Shown here piece by piece: positions 36,908 through 47,657 of a stretch of 64,000 nucleotides of DNA; within the stretch, counting starts at the first letter, position 1; each line of letters starts with the position of its first letter. The notes under the pieces are model-generated. The model was not told the DNA's origin. It was given only the letters and a program-made list of their open reading frames with translations, and made no database searches. This DNA comes from Lichtheimia corymbifera B2541 (taxonomy: Eukaryota; Mucoromycota; Mucoromycetes; Mucorales; Lichtheimiaceae). Made by a program: the position numbers and the translations under genes. The stretch spans positions 1 to 64,000 of the forward strand of contig JNEU01000599.1 of the NCBI GenBank assembly GCA_000697475.1, given 5' to 3'.

Positions 36908-39030
36908 ATGCAACCTCATCGCTACATTAACGAACTGGAGCATTGGAGACATACTTCGCAGCGTCCACAACAGTATCGCTCACCTAAGCAATCGCCATTA
37001 CAGTCACCCACGTTATCACCAGTGGCAGCTTCCAAAGAAGCACCCCATGCCCACGATGCTGACACAGCTTCGGAAACCGACAATGATAACAAGACAACGT
37101 CCAAAGCCTTTCAAGTAGAGTCTCCTCGAGGATGGCTTGAATATGCTCCTTCAGCGTCTTATTCAACGGAACGTAAAAAGATTCAGCATACTACAACGAA
37201 TGAGGATACTATCGGCACGAAGGGCCGCGGCAACAATGAGAATAATGGCACCAGAAAGCATAAGCAATTGGAGAATCAACGGCATACCACAGCAACAGCT
37301 TCCAATGTTACAGACTCTCAAACTGGTATGATCCAATTATGAATGGTGGTTGCTATGGAAGATGCTGACCATTTTCTTATTTCAGCTAGGGATATGCTGT
37401 GTGCTGTATCATATGAAGACATTGTGAAACTCACACAGATGGCTGCTCATTTACCGGATACCAGTCTCGCTAGCAAGTATCCTAGCAACCGTACTCATCA
37501 GCGCCAACGATCAGGTAATGTACATATATACACACTTTATGGGGTTGTCCCATCACTGACATGATTGAACATAGAGGAACCAAGTCAGCGTATCAAACAT
37601 CATACTCGAAGCAGATCCATGGCTCGACCTTCTGGTGATTTTTGCCTTGATGATACTCGACATAAACCAAGCAGATTACGCATTGATCCAGGCACATCAG
37701 CGAGCACTGAAAACTTGACATCCAATCATGTTGATACGAATGCTGTTCCCATTGTTACACGATCATCTCTCAGTACACCACCTCCTTCGACCCAACACCT
37801 TGTCAATGCACGAGCAACCAAGTCTTTTGATCCGAATAAGAACGAGCATCGACGATCATGGTACAAACCGTTTGTCAAGCGAGATAAAAAAGGCAAAACC
37901 AAAGACACCTCATTTGCCGATTTACAAAGTTCGATATCGGCTGAAGCTGCAGCAGCAGCAGCATCATCACCATCCTCTTCAATTGATACTGGATCCTCCA
38001 TGTTACGTGATGGGAGTCATAGTAGTGCCGGTAGCCATGACATTCGCTATCTCATGACCATTTCTCATACCGAAAGCAGTACCCCGAGTATTGGCAACAG
38101 CGAGGGTCGTGCATCAGCAACCAACAACACGGACCCTGATTCTCATGCATCATCATCATCAGCAGCATCACCCTCACCATCCGACAATCGCAAACGTTCA
38201 TCGCTTCATCCAGCATCACTCATCAAAGGCCGCTTAATTCCCAGCAGCATTAGAGCTTCATCAGTTGATTCGAGTACTACTACTACCAGCAGCAAACAGA
38301 AACATTTCCGCGGCAAACCTTTTCCACTTCCACGACGACGACATTCATTTGACAGCATGCATTCATGCAATAATGAAGATTCACGTGCAAAAAGACGACG
38401 ACGAAGATCAAGTGCAGATCCACTTGTTGTCTCGAGCAGGAGCAACAACAACAACAATCATCCATCAACAACATCGCCAACAGAGGAGAATTGGGAGGTG
38501 GAGAAAAGACAACAGCCAGTGGTCCATTTTGATAACGATCTCGTGCAACGATCAGCGAACAATTCAATCCATTCACGATCCCCCGATGTAAGCTTATATT
38601 ATATTACAAGCATGGTTATTTGTATTCTCATGTGTCATGTTCTAGTTTTCACCGGTGCAGGACATTCGATCATCATTTGACCTTTATGCACCACCACGAG
38701 ATGACGATTTGAACAAGCATGATACAAGTGATGCAGACTCGTGTCGATTCTACCCATCAGGCAGTGAGGATGGCATCAAGAGTAACCGTGCTAGTATCAG
38801 CGATTACAGCGGTATCACTTCTTCAGCACATTCAGAAGGTGGTGGTGGTGTTGCCAGTCGTGGAGGATCACCTGAACCCACTGAACCTCAAGAGACGACC
38901 AAGACATTGATGTTTGATTATGACAGTCTTCCTGACGAAGTCCTCGGCCTATTGAAGGAATATGAAAAGCAAGGGAAAATGGAGATTGTGGAAAAGCGTG
39001 TAAGCTATATACGTTCACAGGAGAAGGAAG

Positions 39031-39061
<31 letters not shown>

Positions 39062-40636
39062 TGATGATGAAGACGTGATTGACGCTTCACAGCTTGTTGG
39101 TGGTATCCCACGCGTTTATGAAAAGCCCGTTGGCGACTCACAGAGTGAAACCGAGTCCATGGTTACGAGGAAAATAGGTAAGGCGTCTAGTTATAAAGAT
39201 AAGAACGAGTGTTTAACCTGGAATCATTAGCAATTGTGCGTGCAAGCAAATCGGATAATTCAGATTTCGTCAAGCTTATTCATCTCACAGATGGCCGGTC
39301 ATTGAGAAATGGTAAGTTGAATGGATACTATCATGTGATTACTGAGCTCACATGGGATGTTGTTCAACAAGGATACCTGCTTGATCTCCATGTTACGATG
39401 GTGGAAGACTCTGAAGATTTAAGCGAAGACGAGTAAGTATAGGCTTCTTTGGGTGATAGAGGGTATCTTGGAATACTCATCAATGATACATAGGAATTCA
39501 CAAGGAGATCTACATATGCTCATGAAGAATTTGGATGTTCGCATTGAGGAATTAAAAGGCTTGACGCAGGCCTCGAAGGTAATTGGGACCTTTCAGAGGG
39601 GCGAAGGGACACTTGTTTATATGGCATTGTTGTGTATGTGTAGGAATTCATGGATGAAAATCGCAAAACAATCGAGGCGTTAGCTGTTGATGATTCTGAA
39701 CGCAATAGTGTCGACGCTTCTACATGGCAAAGTCCACCAAATAGCCGGCAGACATCTTCGAGGAGTATTCACAGTATGAAGGAAGTTGCCATGTCACAAG
39801 CGATGGAAAACGAACAAGCACGTGCAAAGAGAAAGGGTGTATTCTTTACGAATTCTCCATCATCAGCATCGTCATCATCTAGCTCATTGGGGGCATCAAG
39901 TACCAACACCGCACCTCCAGCCACCTTATCAAGATCATCGCGCCAACTTAGCTTTTCATCTTCTATCAGACACGTACCTTCCCTTCGCCTTGATACCCAT
40001 CTGCCCTATCGGTCGGTCAATCCTTTCGACTATAGACAAGAGGAAGTGCAACTTGGCGTGTGTGCTTTGGAGAATGAAATGATTGAATTTAAGCGAGCCT
40101 TGTGTGAAACGGAAGAGCTTATCCGCGACATTCAAATTGATATCAGTGACACTCGACAAAAGATGGCTTGTTATATCAAGGACATGCCAGATGCCCATTA
40201 TTCAGCTGTAAGTGAAGAGATGGACGGAAAAGGGTATATCAATACTAACATACAATGCTTTCTCAGCTTAAGAAACTTGAAGTGGACATCGAATCAATAT
40301 TAGCCAACCGAGCAAAGAATCCATGGCTTGATACCGGTTATGCATTGCTTTCATATTTATTAACACGTAAGTGGGATCAAAATTGTGTTAGTTTGGGACT
40401 AATCAATGTGATGTGCAGTGTGTGCCTTGCTCGTATGGATCATCATCTGTGCATTAAAATGGGGTCGTACAGTGATCTTGTTTCCCCGGAAACTATGGCG
40501 TACTTATAATGAATATCTCTTGGAGCGTAACAAGGCTGTCAAGCAAGCTAGTTTACGAACAGTGTCCTCTGGTGTTGAGCTCAGCTCAGCATTACGCAGT
40601 CCCACTCGACCACGACATCGCCATCAAGACCTCTAG
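36908..40636 (+). CDS. Large unrecognised Ser-rich protein with coiled coil and C-terminal membrane segment
   Basis: Ten exons (36908-37325, 37386-37514, 37575-38587, 38646 or 38661-39177, 39231-39311, 39372-39432, 39494-39578, 39644-40207, 40267-40366, 40419-40636) close to about 1061-1066 aa; exon 4 has two in-frame acceptors. The protein is mostly disordered: Ser/Thr/Asn-rich, a basic RRRRRRSS patch, and an acidic EEEEDEEEEEEDDDE run. Ordered parts are an N-terminal helix (MLCAVSYEDIVKLTQMAAHL), ALKKLEVDIESIL and a coiled coil (ALENEMIEFKRALCETEELI). Near the C-terminus a single hydrophobic helix (LCALLVWIIICALKW) precedes a basic cytosolic tail (ILFPRKLWRTYNEYLLERN). The topology suggests a membrane-anchored cytoplasmic scaffold. 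No family is recognised. Confidence 0.8.
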
Positions 40637-40831
40637 GATCATCACCATCATCATTGTTCCCCGTATCTCATTACTCATATACCCCCATTTAATCACTCTA
40701 ATTCTATTTCGTGTGCATATCCAAGTAAATTACATGTTCCCAAGTCTTTCTACAAAACGGCAATGTCGTTTATTTGATGGGGATGTTGCGGATGTGGTGT
40801 GTAGTGTGAGTGTGGATAGGATCTAAGCGGT

Positions 40832-41275
40832 TTAGGCAGTCTTTTCAAAGTCAAGCTTGACACCCTTCTCCTTCAAAGACTTTTCAGCTTCCTTGGTAGC
40901 CCAGGAGACGACGCTATAGCAACATGGATGATATAAATAAAGAGATTCGGTATGCTCTCATTGTTGTCCTTACCTGGTATCAGGCTTGTAATACAAAGCA
41001 ACAGCCATGAGGAAGAAACCACCGCCCATACCCCAGTTGTAAATGCTTTCCCACTCCTCCTTGACACGAGTCTAAGTTATGAGATGTGATCATTAGTATA
41101 TGAGTTGTCGACGAGGTGTGTGTGTGTTCAATGTTGCGTTTGTTGAATGACTGAATACCTTTTCGTTGAAGAGATAACCTCCAGGCTCATTGACTTCGGG
41201 AGCACCACCACCGCCACGGCGCATAATGGTAGGACGAGTGAGTCTCGCAGATCGTGCAAATGCTCTAGCCAACAT
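40832..41275 (-). CDS. NADH:ubiquinone oxidoreductase ESSS-type subunit (NDUFB11-like)
   Basis: Three exons (41159-41275, 40974-41071, 40832-40913) give a 98-aa protein. A basic N-terminus (MLARAFARSARLTRPTIMRR) suits mitochondrial import. The block EPGGYLFNEK, then EEWESIYNWGMGGGFFLMAV and YYKPDTSVVSWATKEAEK match the ESSS/NDUFB11 accessory subunit of complex I: a GGYLF motif, one membrane span and a C-terminal PDT-x-WA-x-xEA pattern. This subunit sits in the distal membrane arm. Short single-span proteins are easy to misassign, so confidence is moderate. Confidence 0.75.
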
Positions 41276-43765
41276 GTCGATTGGTGTATGTATAGTAGGC
41301 TTAAAGGGTGCAAGTGGGTGCCGTGCTTCTGAAAACAAATTCAAACTTGCCTGCTCACAGCCGACGTCATTCGTCAATGTTTGGCAACCCGCCATCCGCT
41401 CGCTCTACACCTTGCTCTATAAGGATCGTCTACACATAGATGTTGTAAGCTAGAAACGTTGTCAATAAAATGTATCCCCATTTCAGTGTATATAAAAGTC
41501 CTTTTGCATACTATTAGGATGCTGTTTCATATCCTATCGTTTTGTAACATATAGATGAGAGGATCGATATGCGTGCTCAAGAAGGGTTGATGGTGCCTGA
41601 TGAATATTCCATATCATATCTACTTATTGCTATCAAGCACGACATAATAAAAAGAAGCATATCTTATGTGTCGCCTTCCATTTCTGAAGGAGGATGGGAT
41701 CTTGCATCATATTTTCTTATGAATGAATTATGTTGTTCCCTGCGCCTGTAAAGTTCTCAGATGAATGCCTTATTTTCAAGCCTATATTTACACTTTTATA
41801 GAGAGCTGCTGCAGCACTATTTACTTTGTTTGCCTACCAGTGGCTCATTATGATACGATTTTGAGATACATTATTGATTTAAGTATCGTGTTTTGGACTG
41901 CAGCCAACAATGAGTCAATGGATTGAGCGTTGCAGTGTGGCCAGCATGAGCCAACAACTGATCTTATTTACCACGGCTGACTTTGTTGGGTGCATTTGCT
42001 AAAGGTGATTCATTCTTATGCGTACTTGAAAGCATTCTGCTGTCATTATTTACTGATGATAGTCATCCTTGTGAGCTTTTTTGTGTGTGCTGCTCTTTGC
42101 ATAAACTCGTTCAATACCGGGAGCATGTAATACAAGGCATATAATGGAACTTGTAAAGTTGTTTCTTGGGAGATTGAAATACACTTGTTTAATACTGGTG
42201 GATAGCGGAGCCAGCTCAGGTGGCGTTGATATCATTGCATGTAATCCGAGGTGAGTCATGTTAAAAATGCAGACTCATTCATCACCCAATAATGAGAATG
42301 AGCCCAATAGCACTTGTTTTCCTGAACACTATACTGTGTCATTATTTAAATCGTTTGCTTGAACATTAAGACTGGTTTGCTCTTGAGGGGCACAAAAGCA
42401 TTGCTCATTCAGCTGAGTTTCCCAATGTCATGTATGCAGTTGGATACAGCAAGCACCTATTTATTATTCATTGTAGTCTAACGACATCCATAGTCCACAT
42501 CATATGGTATGCAATATGATCGATATAAGCTTCATCATTATCGATTGTGTATCTTTATACCTGATCATCAAGGTTACTTTTTGCTCCTTTTGATGCACCA
42601 GCATGCAAGTACGGTATACTTGTCGCGTTTCACAAAATCCAACGTTCCAGGAAGGGAAATGGTGGTTTACAACTATTATTTTGGGGTCGGGTATTATACC
42701 AATTCCCATGATTGTTATCAGCATTCTCGTTTTCTTTATTATAATGATTCTAATGATGGATAGTCTAGATCACACTAAATTGAAGCGATTTATTTTTATA
42801 TGCAGTCGTAGGCTGAAAAAAGATCAAATGGGCCGATAATATATTGGTGGAACGATATAAAGTGAGAAGGAGGAGGATATGTCTCTCTTAGTAGTAGTGG
42901 TGGTAGTAGCTGCAATGCACTGCACGCACTTTGGACGTTTGTGTATATAGCCCGCAGAGAGAAAGACAAAAAGGAGTAAAACCGGGCAGTAGTAGTAAAT
43001 AGTAGTGATCTTTTGTCTAGTGTCCGCCATTACCCTTTTGTTCATGAATGGATGGATGTCCCTTACTCCTTACTTTAACAGGGCGCCAAACGGGAAGCTG
43101 TTCCGGCCTCGTGTCACCAAAATGCTCCTGGACACCGAATTGGATGCTCATTGGTCAAAGTACCAAAAGAGAGAAAAAGGGGTGAGCACATATGACTGAA
43201 GGAGGGAAAGGCGGTGCTAGGCAAAAGCGCGTTTTGCAACCAATAGATTGAAAAGTATCCCAGGGGTTAAATGATGATAAATGATGCGAGTGAGTGATGA
43301 GTGTTTGTTGGGTAAAAAGTAGGATGGCGTTTCTTTAGGCGGAGAGAAAGAGAGAAATAGAGAAAGCTCATGTCGTGTACAGTATAGCAAGGCAACCCAA
43401 AGCACATGATTTGACTGCCCCGCCTTTTGCACCTGGGAGTGCAAGTGAGTTAGAGAAGAAACACCACGCGCCCAAAAAAAGGCAAGAGCTTACTCTGTTG
43501 CTCTTCCTTTTTCTCTTTTTCTTTTACCTTTTCCATGCCTCTCTATTGACTTTGGCAGTAGTGCCGCCTATTCCCTCTTGTCATTTTTAAGCATATCTCC
43601 CGTCTTCATATACCCCTACCTTATCTCTTCATTCTTCTTTCATACCCGGCATTGGCATCTCTGTGGATAACATTCATACTCATTTCACCAATTTCAACAA
43701 TCAACGTTGCATAACCCCAAAAACACCCTTCGTATAACCATCCCTTTCAGCATATATAAGATTTG
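41276..43765. other. 2.5-kb region without recognised gene
   Basis: Short frames (41569-41751, 42050-42259, 42500-42839, 43005-43199) have no family resemblance or splice support. A TAGTAGTGGTGGTAGTAG tract lies near 42892. The last 500 bp are pyrimidine-rich (43495-43700), as expected for the promoter of the next gene. Confidence 0.45.
43751..43757 (+). promoter_or_regulatory. TATA-like element before the GAR-domain gene
   Basis: ATATATAAG-like sequence about 75 bp upstream of the ATG. It lies beside a probable 5' UTR intron (donor GTGAGTG near 43767, acceptor CTGCAG near 43820), so it may instead be UTR sequence. Confidence 0.3.
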
Positions 43766-43828
43766 TGAGTGTTGTGTATGATATTGGATACTACTTGGCT
43801 GACATGATTTATCTGCAGCATATATACA

Positions 43829-46732
43829 ATGACCGTCGTTACTGCAGCAAATCCGTTACTTCCGCCAGTGTCGGTCAAGCAATCAATTTCTATACAACCG
43901 GAAGATTCCGTTTTTGATCAGCTTGCTGCCATTCAGCTACCCGATAAAGAGATCAATGATATCTTGAACTTGCACGACTCGCTTTCCCTGGAACAAATCG
44001 TCAATCGCTTCGATGCCATCGCTACCAAAATGACGACTTGGTTACAAACAGCGCAAATGGCAGTGTTTACGCTTGAGATGAATGTCAAGGAAGAGAATCC
44101 ACAAAGCATGCATGATACCCAATCGATATTGGAATTTTCTTTCGGTCGAATGGAGCCACTTGTATCTATCCTTGATGAGATCAGCAATGTTGTACTCGAC
44201 AAATTGGATGACGATGATGATGATGATATGGGCATGACTCCAATGCAACTACAAGAACAAAAGATGAAGACAAGGATGTCATTGACCAAGATTCAATCTG
44301 AGTGGTCTGGATTGCAGCATTTTTTGACATCGGTGATACGACAACTTGAAAGCATCAATGAGAAACGGGAACTCACCACCCTTATGGAGCATGTGTTACA
44401 GCAGATTGATGACCTATCAATTATGATGTTCCAGTTTCAGGAAAAACGCCATGCCACGGCTGCAGTTTCATCTTCAGGTGCATCTTCTGTTTGCAGTAGT
44501 GAAGCAATGAGCTCCCCTCTCAGCACTACGAGTAGTGGGTTATTCTCACCATCAGTCGCCTCAACAGCCACTGCAACTACCACAGTCATCACCAATGCTA
44601 GTGGAATGCCAGATCCAACAGCAGCCATATCAGCTCCTCGTGATGATCAAATTCTCGTCGATATCGATAATCGGGTTGAACCACTATTTCATGCTGTGCA
44701 AAAGATTTATTCATCCATGACATCAAACACACCACCAGATGACCCTTCAGGCGTATTGACTCGCAAGCATAACACAGTACAGAAACGATGGGAGGCTTTA
44801 CGACTAGAGATTGATGACCTCAAAGAGGAGCTCAAGGAAGATCGTTGGTTGACCGTGTTTCGACAAGTGGCTGATCAAGTGGATGTGATGATTGATGGAT
44901 TGGAGAAAACAGTGACACAATGCTACAGTATCATCCAACAAGTCCGTGAATGGCACATTGCAGCACACCCACAACAACAACAACAACAACAACATGGAAA
45001 TGCCTTTGAACGCTTATCAAAAACAATCATGCGTAATCTTCCACGACCCAATCATTCCAACAACACCTGTTCTTCGCCTCCACCCTTGCCTGTTGATGGT
45101 GAAAAATTCAAGTCGATTGAAAAGAACTTTGAAGCAAAGTACAAATACTATGCACCTTCCATTGACAAGATGCTTGGTATGCTTGGAAACGGGATTGTAT
45201 CGCGTGTGGCACGTGATAACGTCACTAGTAAAAGGCACTCTTCGATGACGCAACGTTGGATGACTCTTAAGGCCACAATGGATGATTTACGTATGCGTGA
45301 TTTACGTGAGACTGAGCGTATGCTATATGGTGGTAGCAGCAGTGGATGGAAGAGTATTCGCCACAAGAGCCATGAAGATGTGAAAAGCAACACTTTACCT
45401 CGAATGGGCAGCCGTAACCATGTTGATGATCGACGTGTTAGGAGCGTTACCCCTAGTTTGGCAGCCGATATGCGTAAAAGCATGTATAGCCCAGTACAAC
45501 GTACGCCACCACGTGCAGCAAGCTCTATGGCTCATCACAGCTCTCGTGATTATATTCGACCTAGCACATCTGATTCTTCATCCCTGGATGGCAACACCAC
45601 AACCACAGCAACTTCTCGTCGTCGCAAACTCACCAAAACGCCAAGTCGTCAAGAAGTAAAATCATCAGCAGCACAGTTTGGTAAAGAATCCAAGTCATTA
45701 GGCACACGCAAGAGTCGAGTACCTGCACGTACAGCAACGCCTACTGGAAGAGAAGAGGCATCATGGATGAAACCTACAAAGAGTACCTTGATGAGAAACC
45801 GACGTACACAGGATGATGAAGAGGATAAGATATCACGCCCCAAAACACCCACTCGTCCCAAAACACCGACACGACCTAAAACACCTGTTACACGATCAAA
45901 GACCCCAACACCAGGACAACAGCATAGTCGTAAAACGATGACACCAGTACCACCACGTCCAAAGAGTAGCCTTGGATCAAGTCATCAACGTGATCATCAA
46001 GCACTTCCACCTATTCCAGATCGTGAGAGACGAGCAGCATCCCCTGTGAAGCGTACAATGACACCTTCATTTATTCCACGTCCAAAGACACCACAGCAGC
46101 AACATCGTGCACAATCACCCAGTCAGCTTCCACGACGGCCACGTTCATCCATGATGACAATGACACCACCTCCACGACCACGACCCTTGTCACAAGTATT
46201 GATTAATGCAATGGATGAGGAGGAGGATGACTATGACGATGATTCATTCATGCATGATAGTGGCAACAACAAGCGATTACTTTTACGCAAGAAGCAATCC
46301 ATGCCAGCCGTGCTCCATCAACGTCATCATCATCACCACAACAGCACCAATGATCATCATGAAGTATATACACCCAATCGTCGTGATCCATTGGATATGG
46401 AGGTGGCTCGCATTGTAAACGCAAGTCCTATCACTGTCAAATGCCAAAAGGGACCTCTTGGTGGTGGACGCTATTATTTTGGAAACGAGCTCAATCCATC
46501 GGTGGGAGGTGGCAAGAAGCTGTACACGTGTAAATTAATGAACTATGCCAATCGAGATTCATCACGCCGTTCCAAAGCTCCTCAAAACAAAGTGCTTGTA
46601 CGCGTCGGCGGTGGATGGCAGGACCTGGAAATGTTTTTACTCGATCATTCAAATTTGATGACCACAGCAGCTACTGATATCGTCACTACTACCACGCGTC
46701 CCTTTTCCAGCATGGGTTATAGCCGAAGATAA
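43829..46732 (+). CDS. GAR (GAS2) domain cytoskeletal linker, Kar9-like
   Basis: A single 967-aa exon. The N-terminal ~390 residues form long helices (DILNLHDSLSLEQIVNRFDA, KTRMSLTKIQSEWSGLQHFL, NTVQKRWEALRLEIDDLKEE) of spectrin/Kar9-like character, with Ser-rich loops. The central part is basic and rich in TP sites with repeated RPKTPT units (about 675-690) and an SFIP peptide (TPSFIPRPKTP), which fits the SxIP motif that binds EB1/Bim1. Near the C-terminus lies a GAR domain (about 865-945): DPLDMEVARIVNASPITVKC, then YTCKLMNYANRDSSRR and VLVRVGGGWQDLEMFLLDH. GAR domains bind microtubules. The architecture suggests a plus-end-tracking linker for spindle or nuclear positioning. A 5' UTR intron probably precedes the ATG. 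Confidence 0.88.
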   Translation: MTVVTAANPLLPPVSVKQSISIQPEDSVFDQLAAIQLPDKEINDILNLHDSLSLEQIVNRFDAIATKMTTWLQTAQMAVFTLEMNVKEENPQSMHDTQSILEFSFGRMEPLVSILDEISNVVLDKLDDDDDDDMGMTPMQLQEQKMKTRMSLTKIQSEWSGLQHFLTSVIRQLESINEKRELTTLMEHVLQQIDDLSIMMFQFQEKRHATAAVSSSGASSVCSSEAMSSPLSTTSSGLFSPSVASTATATTTVITNASGMPDPTAAISAPRDDQILVDIDNRVEPLFHAVQKIYSSMTSNTPPDDPSGVLTRKHNTVQKRWEALRLEIDDLKEELKEDRWLTVFRQVADQVDVMIDGLEKTVTQCYSIIQQVREWHIAAHPQQQQQQQHGNAFERLSKTIMRNLPRPNHSNNTCSSPPPLPVDGEKFKSIEKNFEAKYKYYAPSIDKMLGMLGNGIVSRVARDNVTSKRHSSMTQRWMTLKATMDDLRMRDLRETERMLYGGSSSGWKSIRHKSHEDVKSNTLPRMGSRNHVDDRRVRSVTPSLAADMRKSMYSPVQRTPPRAASSMAHHSSRDYIRPSTSDSSSLDGNTTTTATSRRRKLTKTPSRQEVKSSAAQFGKESKSLGTRKSRVPARTATPTGREEASWMKPTKSTLMRNRRTQDDEEDKISRPKTPTRPKTPTRPKTPVTRSKTPTPGQQHSRKTMTPVPPRPKSSLGSSHQRDHQALPPIPDRERRAASPVKRTMTPSFIPRPKTPQQQHRAQSPSQLPRRPRSSMMTMTPPPRPRPLSQVLINAMDEEEDDYDDDSFMHDSGNNKRLLLRKKQSMPAVLHQRHHHHHNSTNDHHEVYTPNRRDPLDMEVARIVNASPITVKCQKGPLGGGRYYFGNELNPSVGGGKKLYTCKLMNYANRDSSRRSKAPQNKVLVRVGGGWQDLEMFLLDHSNLMTTAATDIVTTTTRPFSSMGYSRR

Positions 46733-47657
46733 AGAAAATATATTAATAAAGATCCTTGTTCATTGTGTGTAATACAATCCTCTTTGTGTTGTGTATAATA
46801 AAGTAGGTGATGCATGATCATCAACCTGCATCAATGCTATTATAATACATGTTCATTACTTGTATATAGGGACGCGTTTGGTTGTTATTATACGTCGTGT
46901 GTTTCGGGAGGGTGCATGATTATGATGGATTTGGGAAAATCCCCGTTTGACCATTGTCTTTGGATATATCACACCAAGGGGGTATATGAGAACCCCTTGT
47001 CAGCAAAACATATAGCTGAGGTTGGCTTAAAGAGCATGCAAAGTTTCTGTGAAACGCATGCGGTTACCATCATCATCATCATCATCATCATCATCACTAC
47101 TATTCTATCGCTTTGAAACACCCCAAGCTAGTAGTAACTCTCTAGTGTAGATAAGGGTAATATTCTATTTTGAACAAATATTCTCCCTCCTTCTACGTAT
47201 AATAGAGATGGGCAAGATTTCCTGAAACAGAGGAGGTCTGTACATACATACTCCTCCGCTTTGACAGCGTGATGGTTATTATGGTGGTGAATATACACAC
47301 ATCATGACGTGATGACAAGGAGTGGTGTGGTCACGCTAGACATAAAGTTAATAGAGGACATGACGATACATTCTCTCCCCCACACTATTGGGAAAAACGC
47401 GGGACGACAATGAAGGAAAGGTCTTGCAGTACAAATTTCTCTTACAGAACTGGAGACACGCAAACAATGCCGACAAATGAGAGGACATGTGATACGCGAT
47501 AAGGTTCACTACATAAATGGTCCTGCATCATTTTTCTTTTGTTTGGATCTCATCTTTCTTTTTTACTTTTCCCAACGTTTTGTCTTCAATGTGAGTATTT
47601 ATTCAAAGTAGTTTTTCAACGTCTTGACACGCTCATTGTCATTGTGTATGTAGCAGT
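46733..47657. other. Intergenic region upstream of pyruvate carboxylase
   Basis: Contains an ATC microsatellite (about 47069-47097). A probable 5' UTR intron of the next gene runs from GTGAGT near 47591 to TAG just before CAGTATG at 47655. Nothing else is recognised. Confidence 0.5.

Noticed and set aside
42500..42839. Hydrophobic plus frame ending in LKKDQMGR
   Set aside because: Short, no conserved motif, AT-rich chance hydrophobicity.
43005..43199. 64-codon plus frame
   Set aside because: No homology features; lies in intergenic sequence with stops close by in all frames.
47067..47098. ATC tandem tract as CRISPR-like repeats
   Set aside because: A simple trinucleotide microsatellite without spacers.
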